52,053 nucleotides of DNA from a virus (IMGVR_UViG_3300006925_000025:1-52053); one strand, 5' to 3'; shown: positions 14,491 to 23,086, counted from the stretch's first letter. Numbers and translations are program-made. The notes: generated from the sequence alone by a model not told the origin.

Positions 14491-16070
14491 TGCCTACTGT
14501 GTTTGAAACAGGTGAGCGCGAAGGACGACCTCTATTCCCCGACAGACTTTACTACACATCAGCACAGAAAGTTGCAGACATTTTACAAATACCATTCCCC
14601 GACCCTGTTTACTTGGCCGCAGAAGACGGCTCGACGCATGTTGACATAACCCCCGCAGACTACCGATTGGTTGGATTTGAAGTAGGTGACAAAATTGAGA
14701 TTGCCAGTGATTCCGAGATGGGTGAAGAGCGAACTATCACAAGCATTGCTCGCGCTTCCGGCAATGTGCGCTTATCTTTTACAGACGCTTTGACCGGCGA
14801 TTACACTACGGCTGACAATGCAGAAGTGCAAAACCTCCAATCTTTCACTAACGGCAAGAGAAAGGGCATCACCAAGGCACAGGTCGAGACGCTCATTCTG
14901 CGAACTCAAGATAAGATTGACAACCTTACAAACAACGCATGGCGACCCATGTTGCAAACTGCCGAGTACATCAATTTCGATACCTACAAACCATATCGTC
15001 GTCGCTACTACACTGATTATGTGGGTTCTGTTCCTCTCATGTTCCGTAACGCGCAACAGATTCTTCGTCTTGAAATATGGCAAGGCAACGATTATCGTGA
15101 AATAGCGGCGGCTGAAATTCGACTCAAGATTCACGACTACACTCAAATCACCGCTGATACTGACAAAGTATTCCTATGTCCCGGCGGCGGCGGTGTCGCG
15201 ACATTACAAGCAGGTGACGGAAGTTCCAAGTTCCGCGCGCAATTCGATAATGTAAGCACTGCACAACAGTTGGCTGACCTCATCAACATGAATGCGCGCA
15301 AAGGAAAAGCCGCTACACCATTCACTCCCTCTTTCCTCTTTGAAGACATAACAGAAAGTGACGGTACTGTTTCAGCCAGCGTTCATCATGAGTTCATGGC
15401 TTCCGCTAACTCGGACTACGGAGCGGCTCAATTGAAAATCACCTCTATGCGACGCGGCTCAGCAGGACAAAACGCGACTTACGCTTGCACATCACCCGGC
15501 GTCACTTTCACTGGCGCGACTGACCTTGAGACAACTGTCAGCGCATCCACAGCGACAACCATCACTCTCAACGACATTACAACCCTCGTACCGTTCGGCA
15601 TTATCAACATCGGTGCGGCATACGGGTATTACACCAGCATCACAGGTAATACGCTCAACGGCGTCACCGACCTTGTTGGAGACATTACCGCGGCGGCAAC
15701 GGCTGGCGCTATCCTCAAACAGAAGCAATTCAAGATTGACTATGTTGGAACAAGCACAGGTGACGAGGCTCGTCTTCGCGATTGGTGGGCTGACTACGAG
15801 TTGGGCGTCATTTACTTCAACAACTCATACCCTTACTTCTCATGGAATGCCGTCAAAGCATCCTATGTGTACGGCGAGAGATATGTCGAGAAGGCGATTG
15901 AAGATATTTGTACTAAGTTGGTTGCGATGGATTTGATTCTGTCCGATGACAGAAGCGTGCTACTGCCCGAAGGAACACAGAATGTGGACTTGGGTAGCAA
16001 GTATCAATTATTCAAAGCGCAGGTTGCGGAGACGCTACCGCGCTACACAGAGATAATGACGGTGTTGTGA
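14490..16070 (+). CDS. Head-tail adaptor / neck protein with beta-domain insertion
   Basis: The 526-residue product sits where the head-tail adaptor is expected, between the capsid cluster and the tail genes. Its end (ERYVEKAIEDICTKLVAMDLILSDDR and following) and the segment ITKAQVETLILRTQDKIDNLTNNAWR at about 129-154 look like the helices of gp6/gp15-type connectors. A long beta-rich region lies between them (residues 225-430). It contains repeated threonine-serine strands and an alanine-rich turn and may be one or two Ig-like inserts. This makes the protein about four times longer than a bare adaptor. Adaptor identity is inferred from gene order and helices. Confidence 0.55.
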   Translation: MPTVFETGEREGRPLFPDRLYYTSAQKVADILQIPFPDPVYLAAEDGSTHVDITPADYRLVGFEVGDKIEIASDSEMGEERTITSIARASGNVRLSFTDALTGDYTTADNAEVQNLQSFTNGKRKGITKAQVETLILRTQDKIDNLTNNAWRPMLQTAEYINFDTYKPYRRRYYTDYVGSVPLMFRNAQQILRLEIWQGNDYREIAAAEIRLKIHDYTQITADTDKVFLCPGGGGVATLQAGDGSSKFRAQFDNVSTAQQLADLINMNARKGKAATPFTPSFLFEDITESDGTVSASVHHEFMASANSDYGAAQLKITSMRRGSAGQNATYACTSPGVTFTGATDLETTVSASTATTITLNDITTLVPFGIINIGAAYGYYTSITGNTLNGVTDLVGDITAAATAGAILKQKQFKIDYVGTSTGDEARLRDWWADYELGVIYFNNSYPYFSWNAVKASYVYGERYVEKAIEDICTKLVAMDLILSDDRSVLLPEGTQNVDLGSKYQLFKAQVAETLPRYTEIMTVL

Positions 16071-16074
16071 TACT

Positions 16075-16407
16075 ATGAACCCAATGAAAGAAGCATGGAT
16101 ATTTTTGAAAGGCAACCCAAGAATGCTTGATAGCGAAGGAAATGCTGTTCATCCCTCGGTGATGAATTATCACAACTTTTCACAAGAAATGGACCCTTAC
16201 GGACATGGATTTGAAGGTGATGGCGACCGCGAGCATGGCGTTTCTCGCATAGCAGAAGCGTTTGAACAGGCAAACCAACAACAAATGCTACAACAGGTAA
16301 GAAGGGATGCTAAAAAACACACAAGCGAACAAATGAAGGACAACCCCGATTACCACAGTGAGCCAAAACAATCAATTCAACGAACACCGCGACCCGAAGA
16401 TGAGTGA
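16075..16407 (+). CDS. MNPMxxAWxxLK-type protein, paralogue of the C-terminus of the 43348-44868 product
   Basis: This 110-residue protein begins MNPMKEAWIFLKGNPRMLD and contains GNAVHPSVMNY. It ends with SIQRTPRPEDE. Both segments recur in the C-terminal 130 residues of the 506-residue protein encoded at 43348-44868 (GNTVHPSVMNY and AIQRTPRPEDE), so the two are paralogues. The middle is acidic, histidine- and glutamine-rich and differs. The start ATG lies five bases after the adaptor stop, and the stop overlaps the following gene (ATGAGTGA). No domain of known function is recognised. The retained ends suggest they mediate contact with a common partner. Confidence 0.65.
   Translation: MNPMKEAWIFLKGNPRMLDSEGNAVHPSVMNYHNFSQEMDPYGHGFEGDGDREHGVSRIAEAFEQANQQQMLQQVRRDAKKHTSEQMKDNPDYHSEPKQSIQRTPRPEDE
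16122..16170 (+). repeat. Dispersed direct repeat, block A copy 1
   Basis: This 49-bp block inside the 16075-16407 gene matches 44517-44565 with only a handful of differences, mostly synonymous or conservative (both encode MLD..GN.VHPSVMNY). The near identity at DNA level over 28 kb suggests a fairly recent duplication, gene conversion, or strong constraint. Read directly by eye; the exact mismatch count was not computed. Confidence 0.75.
16373..16407 (+). repeat. Dispersed direct repeat, block B copy 1
   Basis: These 35 bp encode the QRTPRPEDE carboxyl end and stop of the 16075-16407 gene. They match 44834-44868 with three differences and end at the same stop codon in both genes. Together with block A they bound a more diverged middle. 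Confidence 0.75.
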
Positions 16408-16684
16408 TAGTATGCAAGAAGCCATCAAGAAGGGACTCGCTAAAGCCTTGAGTGAAACCATCGCTCAAGCGCGCGAGAATACCATCTTTACTGACAAGGG
16501 GCGCATCTTCCTTGATGCGTGCGCTCTTGACTATGGCGCGGCTGTCAACAGCAAAGGGGAAATCATCAAGGAGAACGGTGAAGTTATGAAAGAAAACGAC
16601 CCCGACTACCAAGCCATCATCAGCAAAGCGAAGAAGCAAGCACGCGCTCAGTCACATATCGGGAGTTGGTTGAATGGCGCTTGA
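16400..16684 (+). CDS. Small neck-region protein (94 aa), unknown
   Basis: I place the start at ATG 16400, which overlaps the preceding stop, rather than at 16358, which would add 14 residues inside the preceding gene and has no ribosome binding site. The 94-residue product is helical: MQEAIKKGLAKALSETIAQA, then TDKGRIFLDACALDYGAAV, a turn-rich KGEIIKENGEVMKEND, and a basic helix to the end. It overlaps the next gene by 11 bp. The position between the adaptor and the terminator-like gene fits a head completion or neck protein, but no family is recognised. Confidence 0.55.
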   Translation: MSDSMQEAIKKGLAKALSETIAQARENTIFTDKGRIFLDACALDYGAAVNSKGEIIKENGEVMKENDPDYQAIISKAKKQARAQSHIGSWLNGA

Positions 16685-17114
16685 ATCAATCGAACTTATG
16701 AAAGACATTCTCACCACAGGGTGGAATCGTGGTAACACGAATCAGCGAACACCTATCGTTGAAGACATTACCACAGTCGAAGCGGGACGCGGGAAGCGTC
16801 TCGACCTTACCAACAAAGACGCAATCCTTCTTTACGAAACCATGCACGCGGAAGAACAGCCCGAAGTGTTCTATGATTTCGTTCACACGCGAATCAATGT
16901 AACAGTCGATGCGCGCACCATGAATGGACGACCGCACCTCATGAAAATCGAAGATGAAGTTCGGCGCATCATCCATAGCAAAAGAAAGGGCGATGGGGCT
17001 AATTTTGACCGATTACTCTATAAATTACGGACTGACCTTTCGGACCGGACGAAGAGGCTACACAGGATGACCTTCCAAGTCGAAATCGTTATCTTTAGCG
17101 AACTCATCGCGTAA
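16674..17114 (+). CDS. Tail terminator / tail completion-like protein
   Basis: The 146-residue protein is the last neck gene before the tail tube gene, the usual site of the tail terminator, which caps the tube and joins it to the head. The sequence fits the alpha/beta pattern of that family: an N-terminal helix (ESIELMKDILTTGW), strand VFYDFVHTRINVTVDART, a helix LMKIEDEVRRIIHSKRKG, and final strands RMTFQVEIVIFSELIA. No catalytic residues are expected. Assignment is from gene order and secondary-structure pattern. Another completion protein would look similar. Confidence 0.55.
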   Translation: MALESIELMKDILTTGWNRGNTNQRTPIVEDITTVEAGRGKRLDLTNKDAILLYETMHAEEQPEVFYDFVHTRINVTVDARTMNGRPHLMKIEDEVRRIIHSKRKGDGANFDRLLYKLRTDLSDRTKRLHRMTFQVEIVIFSELIA

Positions 17115-17134
17115 ACCAAGGCGGAGCAGATAAT

Positions 17135-19057
17135 ATGGCATCAACAGTGTATAAAGGCGACCTATCCGAAGTGACATTCGGTAAAGAATGTGGACTCGCA
17201 CTGGCGTTTGATGGCTTCGGTGGTCTTCGTTTCGCGACGAATGCCGCTGGCACTGGCATCCTCTTCACAGGCGCGACGGAAGGTTTCTTCTCAAGCGGTT
17301 CACTTCTGCGATACCCTGCGGGTATGCTTGTCGGTTCGCAACTTCGCGTTATCGGTAGTGGTGCTTTCACCGCTGACGACAATGCTACCAAAGGCCATGT
17401 TTACACAATTGTCGCAAACAGTGGCGATTCACTCACCGTTTCGCCTCCTATGAAATCCACAAGCACTACATCATTATCCGGTGACGAACTCATCATTGAT
17501 ACCGTAGGCACACCGACTATTGATGTAGGAAGCACCTACAATGCAAATGCCGATTCGTCCGACGAGTCTGTCCTTACGGACCAATTCGTTGGTCTTGCCG
17601 CAACCGTTGCGCTACCGGAAACCAAAGTGGAAGTGCGACGCGCTCATGTAGTAGGCGTCGGTCGTGATGTGGTCATCCAAGAACCACAACGATTCGAGAA
17701 CACGGGTGGCTCTCTTGAGACAATGATGAACAGCGCGCGCTGGTTGTATTACGCACTTGGTCGCGAAATTATTGACGAACCTACGGCAGTTATCTCCGGT
17801 GACCCCACTGCAACATCATTCGAGGACATAGCCGCTGGTGACACTTATGTTGAATACACAGGCACACTCTCAAACCTCTCGGCTGGTGAATACATCATTA
17901 TCAAGGACGGTACAGCCACCAATTTCCCATCCGACCTTGTTCAGCCAACAGGGGCTAAATGGGGTGATGGGTCCACGGCTACCGATTTGCAACACGCCGA
18001 AAGGAACGAAATTCGTCAAGTGCTTTACATTGATACAACGACACTACGCTTGCATCTTGAAGAGCCGTTGCATTTCAGTCACACGGGATACTCACTAAAG
18101 CGCGTATCTTACACTGACCCGACAACAACAGGCTCACCGGATTTTGTCACCACTGCCGCATCTTTCGGAACAATCACCAACCGCCAATCACGACTTCTAT
18201 TCTCCGGCGCTACGATTCCTTCATTCGCTATTGAATCCAGCATCCGAACACACAATGTTGGCTCGTTCAACGGCAACGCAACTGACGCTCTTGCTAACGA
18301 AGCCGCGCCCGGCTCCGCTAACGACAGCAAGCAACTTACGCGCGTATGGAAAGGATGCAAAGTCAAGGACTTCTCGCTCGCGGCTGATGCTGATGCAGAA
18401 GTAAAATTATCAATCAACTTCGACGCGCTTTACTGCTACACCGATACAGGTCGTCTTGAAGATACCAGCAAAGGTGACAGATACACCGCGCACCGTATGT
18501 TTGAGAACACTGCTAACTCCACAGTCAACCGCAAGAAGGCTGGTATCGCTCCAAACACTGAGAAGCCATACTTCTTTTACAATGGTCAAATCAGTTCATT
18601 CGGAACCAACATCGCGCAAGTCACTAACTTCTCTCTTGAAGGCAACAACAACACAGAAGCAATTTACACCATTCGAGGGAACGGTCAAGCGGAAACCCGC
18701 AACACCGCTGGTGATTCCCTTGAACAAATCCCATTCGGTGGTTCGCGCAACGCTAACCTCATGATTGAGAAGAAGATGGAATACAGTCTCAGCATGACCA
18801 TCATCGCAAGCGACCCTCTCATTTGGCATGAGTTCCGAACAAACAGGACTCACTCGTTCACTGAGCCAATCACACTCACGCTGACCAAGGCTGGTGCTGG
18901 TGCTAACCGCGAAGAAATTACTATCGTTATTGACGACTACATCATTGAGTCGGCTCCGCTTCCTATCCCCGAAGATAAGGGCGTTATCAAGAGTGAATTG
19001 AAAATTATGCCAAAGCATGTGCGCGTAATCTCGCGCGATGCTTTCCTGCACATGTGA
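17135..19057 (+). CDS. Major tail tube protein (large form)
   Basis: The 640-residue, threonine- and serine-rich, beta-dominated protein follows the terminator-like gene and precedes the chaperone-like pair and the tape measure, which is the position of the tail tube. Segments such as VEVRRAHVVGVGRDVVIQEP, SIRTHNVGSFNG and the C-terminal KMEYSLSMTIIASDPLIWHEF look like strands of the tube beta-sandwich, with a helix region (SLETMMNSARWLYYALGREI). It is two to three times longer than many tube subunits. Residues about 20-130 and 220-330 may be inserted surface domains. No sheath gene is visible next to it, so a siphovirus-like non-contractile tail is likely. Confidence 0.65.
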   Translation: MASTVYKGDLSEVTFGKECGLALAFDGFGGLRFATNAAGTGILFTGATEGFFSSGSLLRYPAGMLVGSQLRVIGSGAFTADDNATKGHVYTIVANSGDSLTVSPPMKSTSTTSLSGDELIIDTVGTPTIDVGSTYNANADSSDESVLTDQFVGLAATVALPETKVEVRRAHVVGVGRDVVIQEPQRFENTGGSLETMMNSARWLYYALGREIIDEPTAVISGDPTATSFEDIAAGDTYVEYTGTLSNLSAGEYIIIKDGTATNFPSDLVQPTGAKWGDGSTATDLQHAERNEIRQVLYIDTTTLRLHLEEPLHFSHTGYSLKRVSYTDPTTTGSPDFVTTAASFGTITNRQSRLLFSGATIPSFAIESSIRTHNVGSFNGNATDALANEAAPGSANDSKQLTRVWKGCKVKDFSLAADADAEVKLSINFDALYCYTDTGRLEDTSKGDRYTAHRMFENTANSTVNRKKAGIAPNTEKPYFFYNGQISSFGTNIAQVTNFSLEGNNNTEAIYTIRGNGQAETRNTAGDSLEQIPFGGSRNANLMIEKKMEYSLSMTIIASDPLIWHEFRTNRTHSFTEPITLTLTKAGAGANREEITIVIDDYIIESAPLPIPEDKGVIKSELKIMPKHVRVISRDAFLHM

Positions 19058-19067
19058 GGTGAACAAG

Positions 19068-19208
19068 ATGAATCCGATGAGAGAAAGTTGGGGAACGCTA
19101 CTGAAAGAAAGTATGTGCAAAGGCGATGACTGCAAAGGTTGCCGTGGTTGCAAGACCTGTCCTAAGTGCAAATCAAAAGGCTCAACCTGCGAAAAGATGG
19201 GGTGCTGA
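19068..19208 (+). CDS. Cysteine-rich mini-protein with MNPMxxxW N-terminus (46 aa)
   Basis: The frame starts at ATG 19068 after GAGGTGAACAAG and ends at TGA 19206-19208, overlapping the next ATG. The first 16 residues (MNPMRESWGTLLKESM) match the N-terminal peptide of other proteins in this window. The rest holds eight cysteines in 30 residues (C17, C22, C25, C28, C31, C34, C41, C46) among lysines and glycines, in CxxC steps like a metal cluster or metallothionein-like site. It is the only gene between the tube and chaperone genes. No family is recognised. Metal binding is inferred from the cysteine spacing. Confidence 0.6.
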   Translation: MNPMRESWGTLLKESMCKGDDCKGCRGCKTCPKCKSKGSTCEKMGC

Positions 19209-19612
19209 TGATGAAGAGTATGCACACAGGCGACGAACGACCACTACGCCTTCGCGGTGTTGTTGAAGAACCCCAAGTTGTTGAAGAAGTATTCAACCCC
19301 GATGCCGCGCTCACTGACGGCAACCCATTCCCCGAAGAGCAACAAACAGAAGAACAGCCTGTTGAAGTTGCGGAACCAACATACGAATCTATGACTGTGG
19401 AAGAATTGAAAGCGCTCCTACGAGCGCGCACTCTTCCTGTCACTGGTACAAAGGCGGAACTCATTGCTCGCCTAATTGAAGCGGACGCCCCCTCGGATGA
19501 GGCAGTTGAAGTGGATGAAGCCGTTCCTTCGGAAGAAGCCGCGGCAGGCGATGATGGAGTAAGTGAGAACGATGCCGAAAATAGCAGACCCGATGAGCCT
19601 CTTGGTGAGTAA
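19208..19612 (+). CDS. Acidic protein with SAP-like DNA-binding motif
   Basis: I start this at ATG 19208, which overlaps the previous stop (TGATG), rather than at the in-frame GTG at 19166 that would run over the cysteine-rich gene. The 134-residue product is very acidic at both ends. Residues about 57-92 match a SAP motif: SMTVEELKALLRARTLPV then GTKAELIARLIEA. It lies between the tail tube and the chaperone-like pair and overlaps the next gene by 50 bp. SAP motifs bind DNA in cells; in virions of this kind they may act as a small folding module, so DNA binding is not assured. Confidence 0.6.
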   Translation: MMKSMHTGDERPLRLRGVVEEPQVVEEVFNPDAALTDGNPFPEEQQTEEQPVEVAEPTYESMTVEELKALLRARTLPVTGTKAELIARLIEADAPSDEAVEVDEAVPSEEAAAGDDGVSENDAENSRPDEPLGE

Positions 19613-19934
19613 CCAAGCGGTGGAGCATGAAATAAGAGTGAGCGAAGACGACGAAGATGTTGTTATGAGAGTATGGGTGAAGGAGTTATCCTTCATGCAA
19701 CTTCAAGAAGCAATCAAAACTTTCGTCACCATCACCACCAATGGTAGTGTGGATATTGACCTCGCGAATTATTGGAAATACATGTTGATTAACGGCATCG
19801 AGAAGACTGAACCACGATTGACCATTCCTCAAATGACTGCGCTCAAACCCTTTGTTGCGCAACAAATAACTTCACTGCTACCTCAACCTCAAGACTTGAT
19901 GGCGAACCCTTTAGCGGGTGGGGCGAACGAGTGA
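19563..19934 (+). CDS. Tail assembly chaperone-like protein (first of a pair)
   Basis: The 123-residue protein is the first of two small genes directly before the tape measure, the position of the G/GT chaperones. It has a strand-rich N-terminal part (AVEHEIRVSEDDEDVVMRVWVKELS), a helix (FMQLQEAIKTFVT) and a C-terminal helix set (PQMTALKPFVAQQITSLL). The gene begins inside the previous one. GTG 19563 follows GGAGT; ATG 19572 is an alternative. It overlaps the next gene by four bases, and the next gene lies in the -1 frame. No database match was possible. Confidence 0.55.
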   Translation: MRTMPKIADPMSLLVSNQAVEHEIRVSEDDEDVVMRVWVKELSFMQLQEAIKTFVTITTNGSVDIDLANYWKYMLINGIEKTEPRLTIPQMTALKPFVAQQITSLLPQPQDLMANPLAGGANE

Positions 19935-20200
19935 GTGAAGTTTACGACTTCATGAGCAAACCGACCCCCGACGCTGACATGGCTTTTGACTCAGCGGCGT
20001 ACTTCGTCGCGAAACATTATGGGTTGAGTATGGTTGATGTGTGGAATATGCCGATTAGCGCTTTCGAGAAATCTTTCGCGTGGGGAGTAGCCGCTGAACG
20101 CTTGAAAGCCGAAGAGATGAAGAAGGCGACCGATGGTGCAAAGAACAAGACGCGCGTAGGCTCAACTCACGGCCCGATGCCGTTTAGCGAAGGATGGTGA
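19931..20200 (+). CDS. Tail assembly chaperone-like protein (second of a pair)
   Basis: The 89-residue protein overlaps the preceding gene by four bases (GTGA) and begins with GTG 19931. It is mostly helical: DMAFDSAAYFVAKHYGLSMVDVWNMP and then FEKSFAWGVAAERLKAEEMKKA. The pattern 'YGLS..DVWNMP...FE' is like the second chaperone frame in tailed viruses, which often senses and wraps the tape measure. A fused product by -1 shifting from the previous gene is possible, since this gene is in the -1 frame, but I see no clear slippery heptamer. Confidence 0.5.
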   Translation: MSEVYDFMSKPTPDADMAFDSAAYFVAKHYGLSMVDVWNMPISAFEKSFAWGVAAERLKAEEMKKATDGAKNKTRVGSTHGPMPFSEGW

Positions 20201-20204
20201 AAAA

Positions 20205-21917
20205 ATGGCGAATGAGATTGATGGTGTTGCTGATGAGATTGAAAAACTTGTTCAACAATTAGAGCAACTTGGTATCATCAACCTCAATGTGTCGAAGAAA
20301 ATGGGTGTGCTTGAAAAGCAACAACTCAAAATCAAAACCGCGTTCGCGAAAAACCCAATCACAGGAATGGTTCGTAGCCTTGCGGGGATGGCTAAAGCGG
20401 TGGGTAATGTCACCAAGTTTGTTGCAAACTCCGCGGCGATGAGCCAAGAAGAAAGAGAACACCGCTACAAAGATTTGACTGCTTTACAGAAGTTGACGGT
20501 TGGTATGTTGTTCTTTGGCGGTGTCGCGAAAGCAAACAATGCGATTCTCAATACCGCGAATAACAGATTCACTCGTTTAGTGACGCGCATATTTTCACTG
20601 GTAAGCATATTCCTCATTGTAGGCTTCGCGTTAGCCGCATTATCAATTGCATTCGACGGGTCGAACAGTGTTGTACTGACCCTCACTGAAAACATGGGTC
20701 CATTGCATGATGCGATGCAAGGGTTGGTGCTCGTTATCGCAGGCGAAGGTGATGATGGTTTAACGGCCTTGTTTGATATTCTCGCGGTTTCCGTTCTTGC
20801 AACAGCGGTTGCTTTCGCTATCTTCAATGCTCCTTTGGCTTTGACCATAGGGGCTGTATTTGCCGCCGTTGGTGTGTATCAATTAGTGAAGAACGAGACT
20901 GACAGTGTAGCGGCGGCTACACTCGTAGCGGCTGGTGTCTTCACAGGGTTCTTCGCTTTGATGGTGGGCTTCTTTGGTTGGGGTAGCACTGCTTCACTTC
21001 TTTTACAGGCCGTGGTGGGTCGCACACTCATGGCTGTCTTAGGGGGCTTCGCTCTCATCATGGTTGGCGCTGGTGGTATGATTGCCTACTTGACAGGTTC
21101 GGCTAATGGATTCAAAGCCATACTGCTTGGTATCGGTAGTGCCATTCTTATTGGTTTGGGACTTTTCCTCGTCGGGGTTGCGGCTGTCCCTGCGGCTATC
21201 ATCGCGGCTATCATTTTCGTCGTCGCGTCTGTAATTCGCTATTGGGATGAAATAATGGCACTGCTTACCACAGCGAAGGATTGGTTATTTGGATTGGCTG
21301 GCTTGATATTCTATGGCGCGCTTGCTGGCTTGGCTTTGCTTGCCGGAGGAATAGGGACTGCTTTAGCCCTCATTGTAGGAGTTGTTCTCGGCATTGTCAA
21401 TGGTCTTTGGACGGCTTTGGTTAATGTGGTCACAGGGTTTTGGACCGCTTTATTTGACGGTGGAGATGCGCTCAAGGAGTGGTTCTTGAGCATACCAACC
21501 ACCATCAAAGACGGATTGGTCAGCGGTTTCAAAGATGCATTCAACGCTGTGGTTGATATTTACAATGATTTCGCGAAAGGTTTTGATTTTAAGATACCCG
21601 ATAATGTCCCACTTATCGGGGGTAAGAATTTCTCGCTACCGCAAATCCCTCAACTCGCGAAGGGTGGTATCGTCAACAGTCCGACGCTCGCGATGATTGG
21701 CGAGGATGGACCCGAAGCAGTCGTGCCTCTCAGCAAGCGCAACAACCCCGACGGTATTGGTTTGGGAGGCGGCAGTGGTACAACTATCAACATCAATGTC
21801 GGAGGTGTGACTGATAGGACCGACAAGAAGCAATTGGCTCGCGAAATTGGCGACCTTATTCGCGCTGAGATGGGTCGTGGCGGTCGTTCCTATGGAAACA
21901 GGAGGTCTGCTGTATGA
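20205..21917 (+). CDS. Tape measure protein
   Basis: The 570-residue protein has the layout of a tail tape measure. The N-terminus is a coiled coil (VADEIEKLVQQLEQLGIINLN). Residues about 95-420 hold a long series of hydrophobic, glycine-alanine-rich helices (at least seven membrane-like segments). The C-terminal signature KGGIVNSPTLAMIGEDGPEA begins near residue 485, a motif seen in many tape measures, followed by VVPLSK. The protein sets tail length and may help DNA pass the host membrane. At roughly 0.15 nm per residue, 570 residues would give a tail near 85 nm. The stop overlaps the following gene (ATGA). Confidence 0.88.
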   Translation: MANEIDGVADEIEKLVQQLEQLGIINLNVSKKMGVLEKQQLKIKTAFAKNPITGMVRSLAGMAKAVGNVTKFVANSAAMSQEEREHRYKDLTALQKLTVGMLFFGGVAKANNAILNTANNRFTRLVTRIFSLVSIFLIVGFALAALSIAFDGSNSVVLTLTENMGPLHDAMQGLVLVIAGEGDDGLTALFDILAVSVLATAVAFAIFNAPLALTIGAVFAAVGVYQLVKNETDSVAAATLVAAGVFTGFFALMVGFFGWGSTASLLLQAVVGRTLMAVLGGFALIMVGAGGMIAYLTGSANGFKAILLGIGSAILIGLGLFLVGVAAVPAAIIAAIIFVVASVIRYWDEIMALLTTAKDWLFGLAGLIFYGALAGLALLAGGIGTALALIVGVVLGIVNGLWTALVNVVTGFWTALFDGGDALKEWFLSIPTTIKDGLVSGFKDAFNAVVDIYNDFAKGFDFKIPDNVPLIGGKNFSLPQIPQLAKGGIVNSPTLAMIGEDGPEAVVPLSKRNNPDGIGLGGGSGTTININVGGVTDRTDKKQLAREIGDLIRAEMGRGGRSYGNRRSAV

Positions 21918-23086
21918 CGAAGGTTCGTTTGATTCGTAACGACGGTGAGGTCATCGTGCTTGATGTGACTAATTACAGTATGAACATCACGCGCAGTGTT
22001 CCAGTTCTCAGTGTTCCAGTGATAGGTACGCGCTACGCGGCTGACATGAACATGGTGAGCGCTGATTATCGACTTACTATCGTTCTGTCCGATGATAACT
22101 GCGCCGCTTCCACATTTCAAAAAACTGCGGCAGTGGCTTCCATTGATTTCAGCGCGCTGAAAGATAATAGCGGTGGTTCGCATCCGATTATGATGAGCGG
22201 TGATACGGGGGGTGTCACTAACGCTGATTTGGACGGTTTGTATTTTGAAATTGAAACGGCTTACACAGGGCAAAACACTACCCGTAAGCCTGTTCGCGTT
22301 GTATTCGATAGCGGCTCTTCTTCTAACACAAGGTCAAACAATCCTCAAACAATCACTGTCGGCATACAAGGTATCACCACAGGTGCGTCGTTAGCGGGGG
22401 CTATCAAGACTGCACTTGAAGATAACACTCTCACTCCCTCAACGACTGACCAATTAACGACAGATGGTGGTACGAACTTCACCGATGCTTTCACTATTAC
22501 TTTAGGTGTGGGTAAAAACTTGGCAACCAACTGTAAAATTACATTCACAGCAAAAGAAAAAGGGTTCGCGAGTAACAATGAAACACCTTCGTTTAGCACA
22601 ACTTTCGCAGGGAACACCCCTTTCTTTGAAACATTCGGAGGTGGCAAAGACATGTCATGCAAGAGCGCGGGCGATAAATTACAGGACCTCATTGCGTATG
22701 TAGGCAATGCAAATCTTGCCGGAACTTCCGGTAGTCTGCTGAAAGCAGGAGCGCTTGTTGTTGACAAAGATTTCAGTTTAGTCGCGGGGCAGAGTAATGA
22801 CTACATCATCGGTATGCAACTGCCTTACAACTCAATCATCACTTCATCTTCAAGCGACGGTGATTATGTGGAGCGTAATTTTAGAATCGTCAACGGATTG
22901 AGCAGGGCTGATGAAGAAGATTCGGAAGCAAACAATCTCAGCGTATCAACTCTTTTTGACCCTACTGATGACAGGACTGGCATATCCGGCACAGTCGTTT
23001 CCATGTCGATGAATTATAACGCTGGTGAGAACATTTACGAAGGCGACATTACCTTCCAACCAATTGATTTCATTGTGGGGACTTGA
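21914..23086 (+). CDS. Distal tail / tail-tip protein
   Basis: The 390-residue protein begins MTKVRLIRNDGEVIVLDVTNYSMNI and follows the tape measure with an ATGA overlap and an AGGAGGT ribosome binding site. The first 100 residues and the last 130 (LVAGQSNDYIIGMQLPYNSI to GDITFQPIDFIVG) look like one split beta domain, as in distal tail proteins. Residues about 125-230 (ITVGIQGITTGASL, AFTITLGVGKNLATNC) seem to be an inserted beta domain. The order tape measure, distal tail, tip is standard. Confidence is moderate because it rests on order and strand pattern. Confidence 0.55.
   Translation: MTKVRLIRNDGEVIVLDVTNYSMNITRSVPVLSVPVIGTRYAADMNMVSADYRLTIVLSDDNCAASTFQKTAAVASIDFSALKDNSGGSHPIMMSGDTGGVTNADLDGLYFEIETAYTGQNTTRKPVRVVFDSGSSSNTRSNNPQTITVGIQGITTGASLAGAIKTALEDNTLTPSTTDQLTTDGGTNFTDAFTITLGVGKNLATNCKITFTAKEKGFASNNETPSFSTTFAGNTPFFETFGGGKDMSCKSAGDKLQDLIAYVGNANLAGTSGSLLKAGALVVDKDFSLVAGQSNDYIIGMQLPYNSIITSSSSDGDYVERNFRIVNGLSRADEEDSEANNLSVSTLFDPTDDRTGISGTVVSMSMNYNAGENIYEGDITFQPIDFIVGT

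Noticed and set aside
19166-19207. A longer GTG start for the SAP-motif protein
   Set aside because: It would overlap most of the cysteine-rich 46-aa gene. ATG 19208 overlaps that gene's stop in the same way as most other junctions here.
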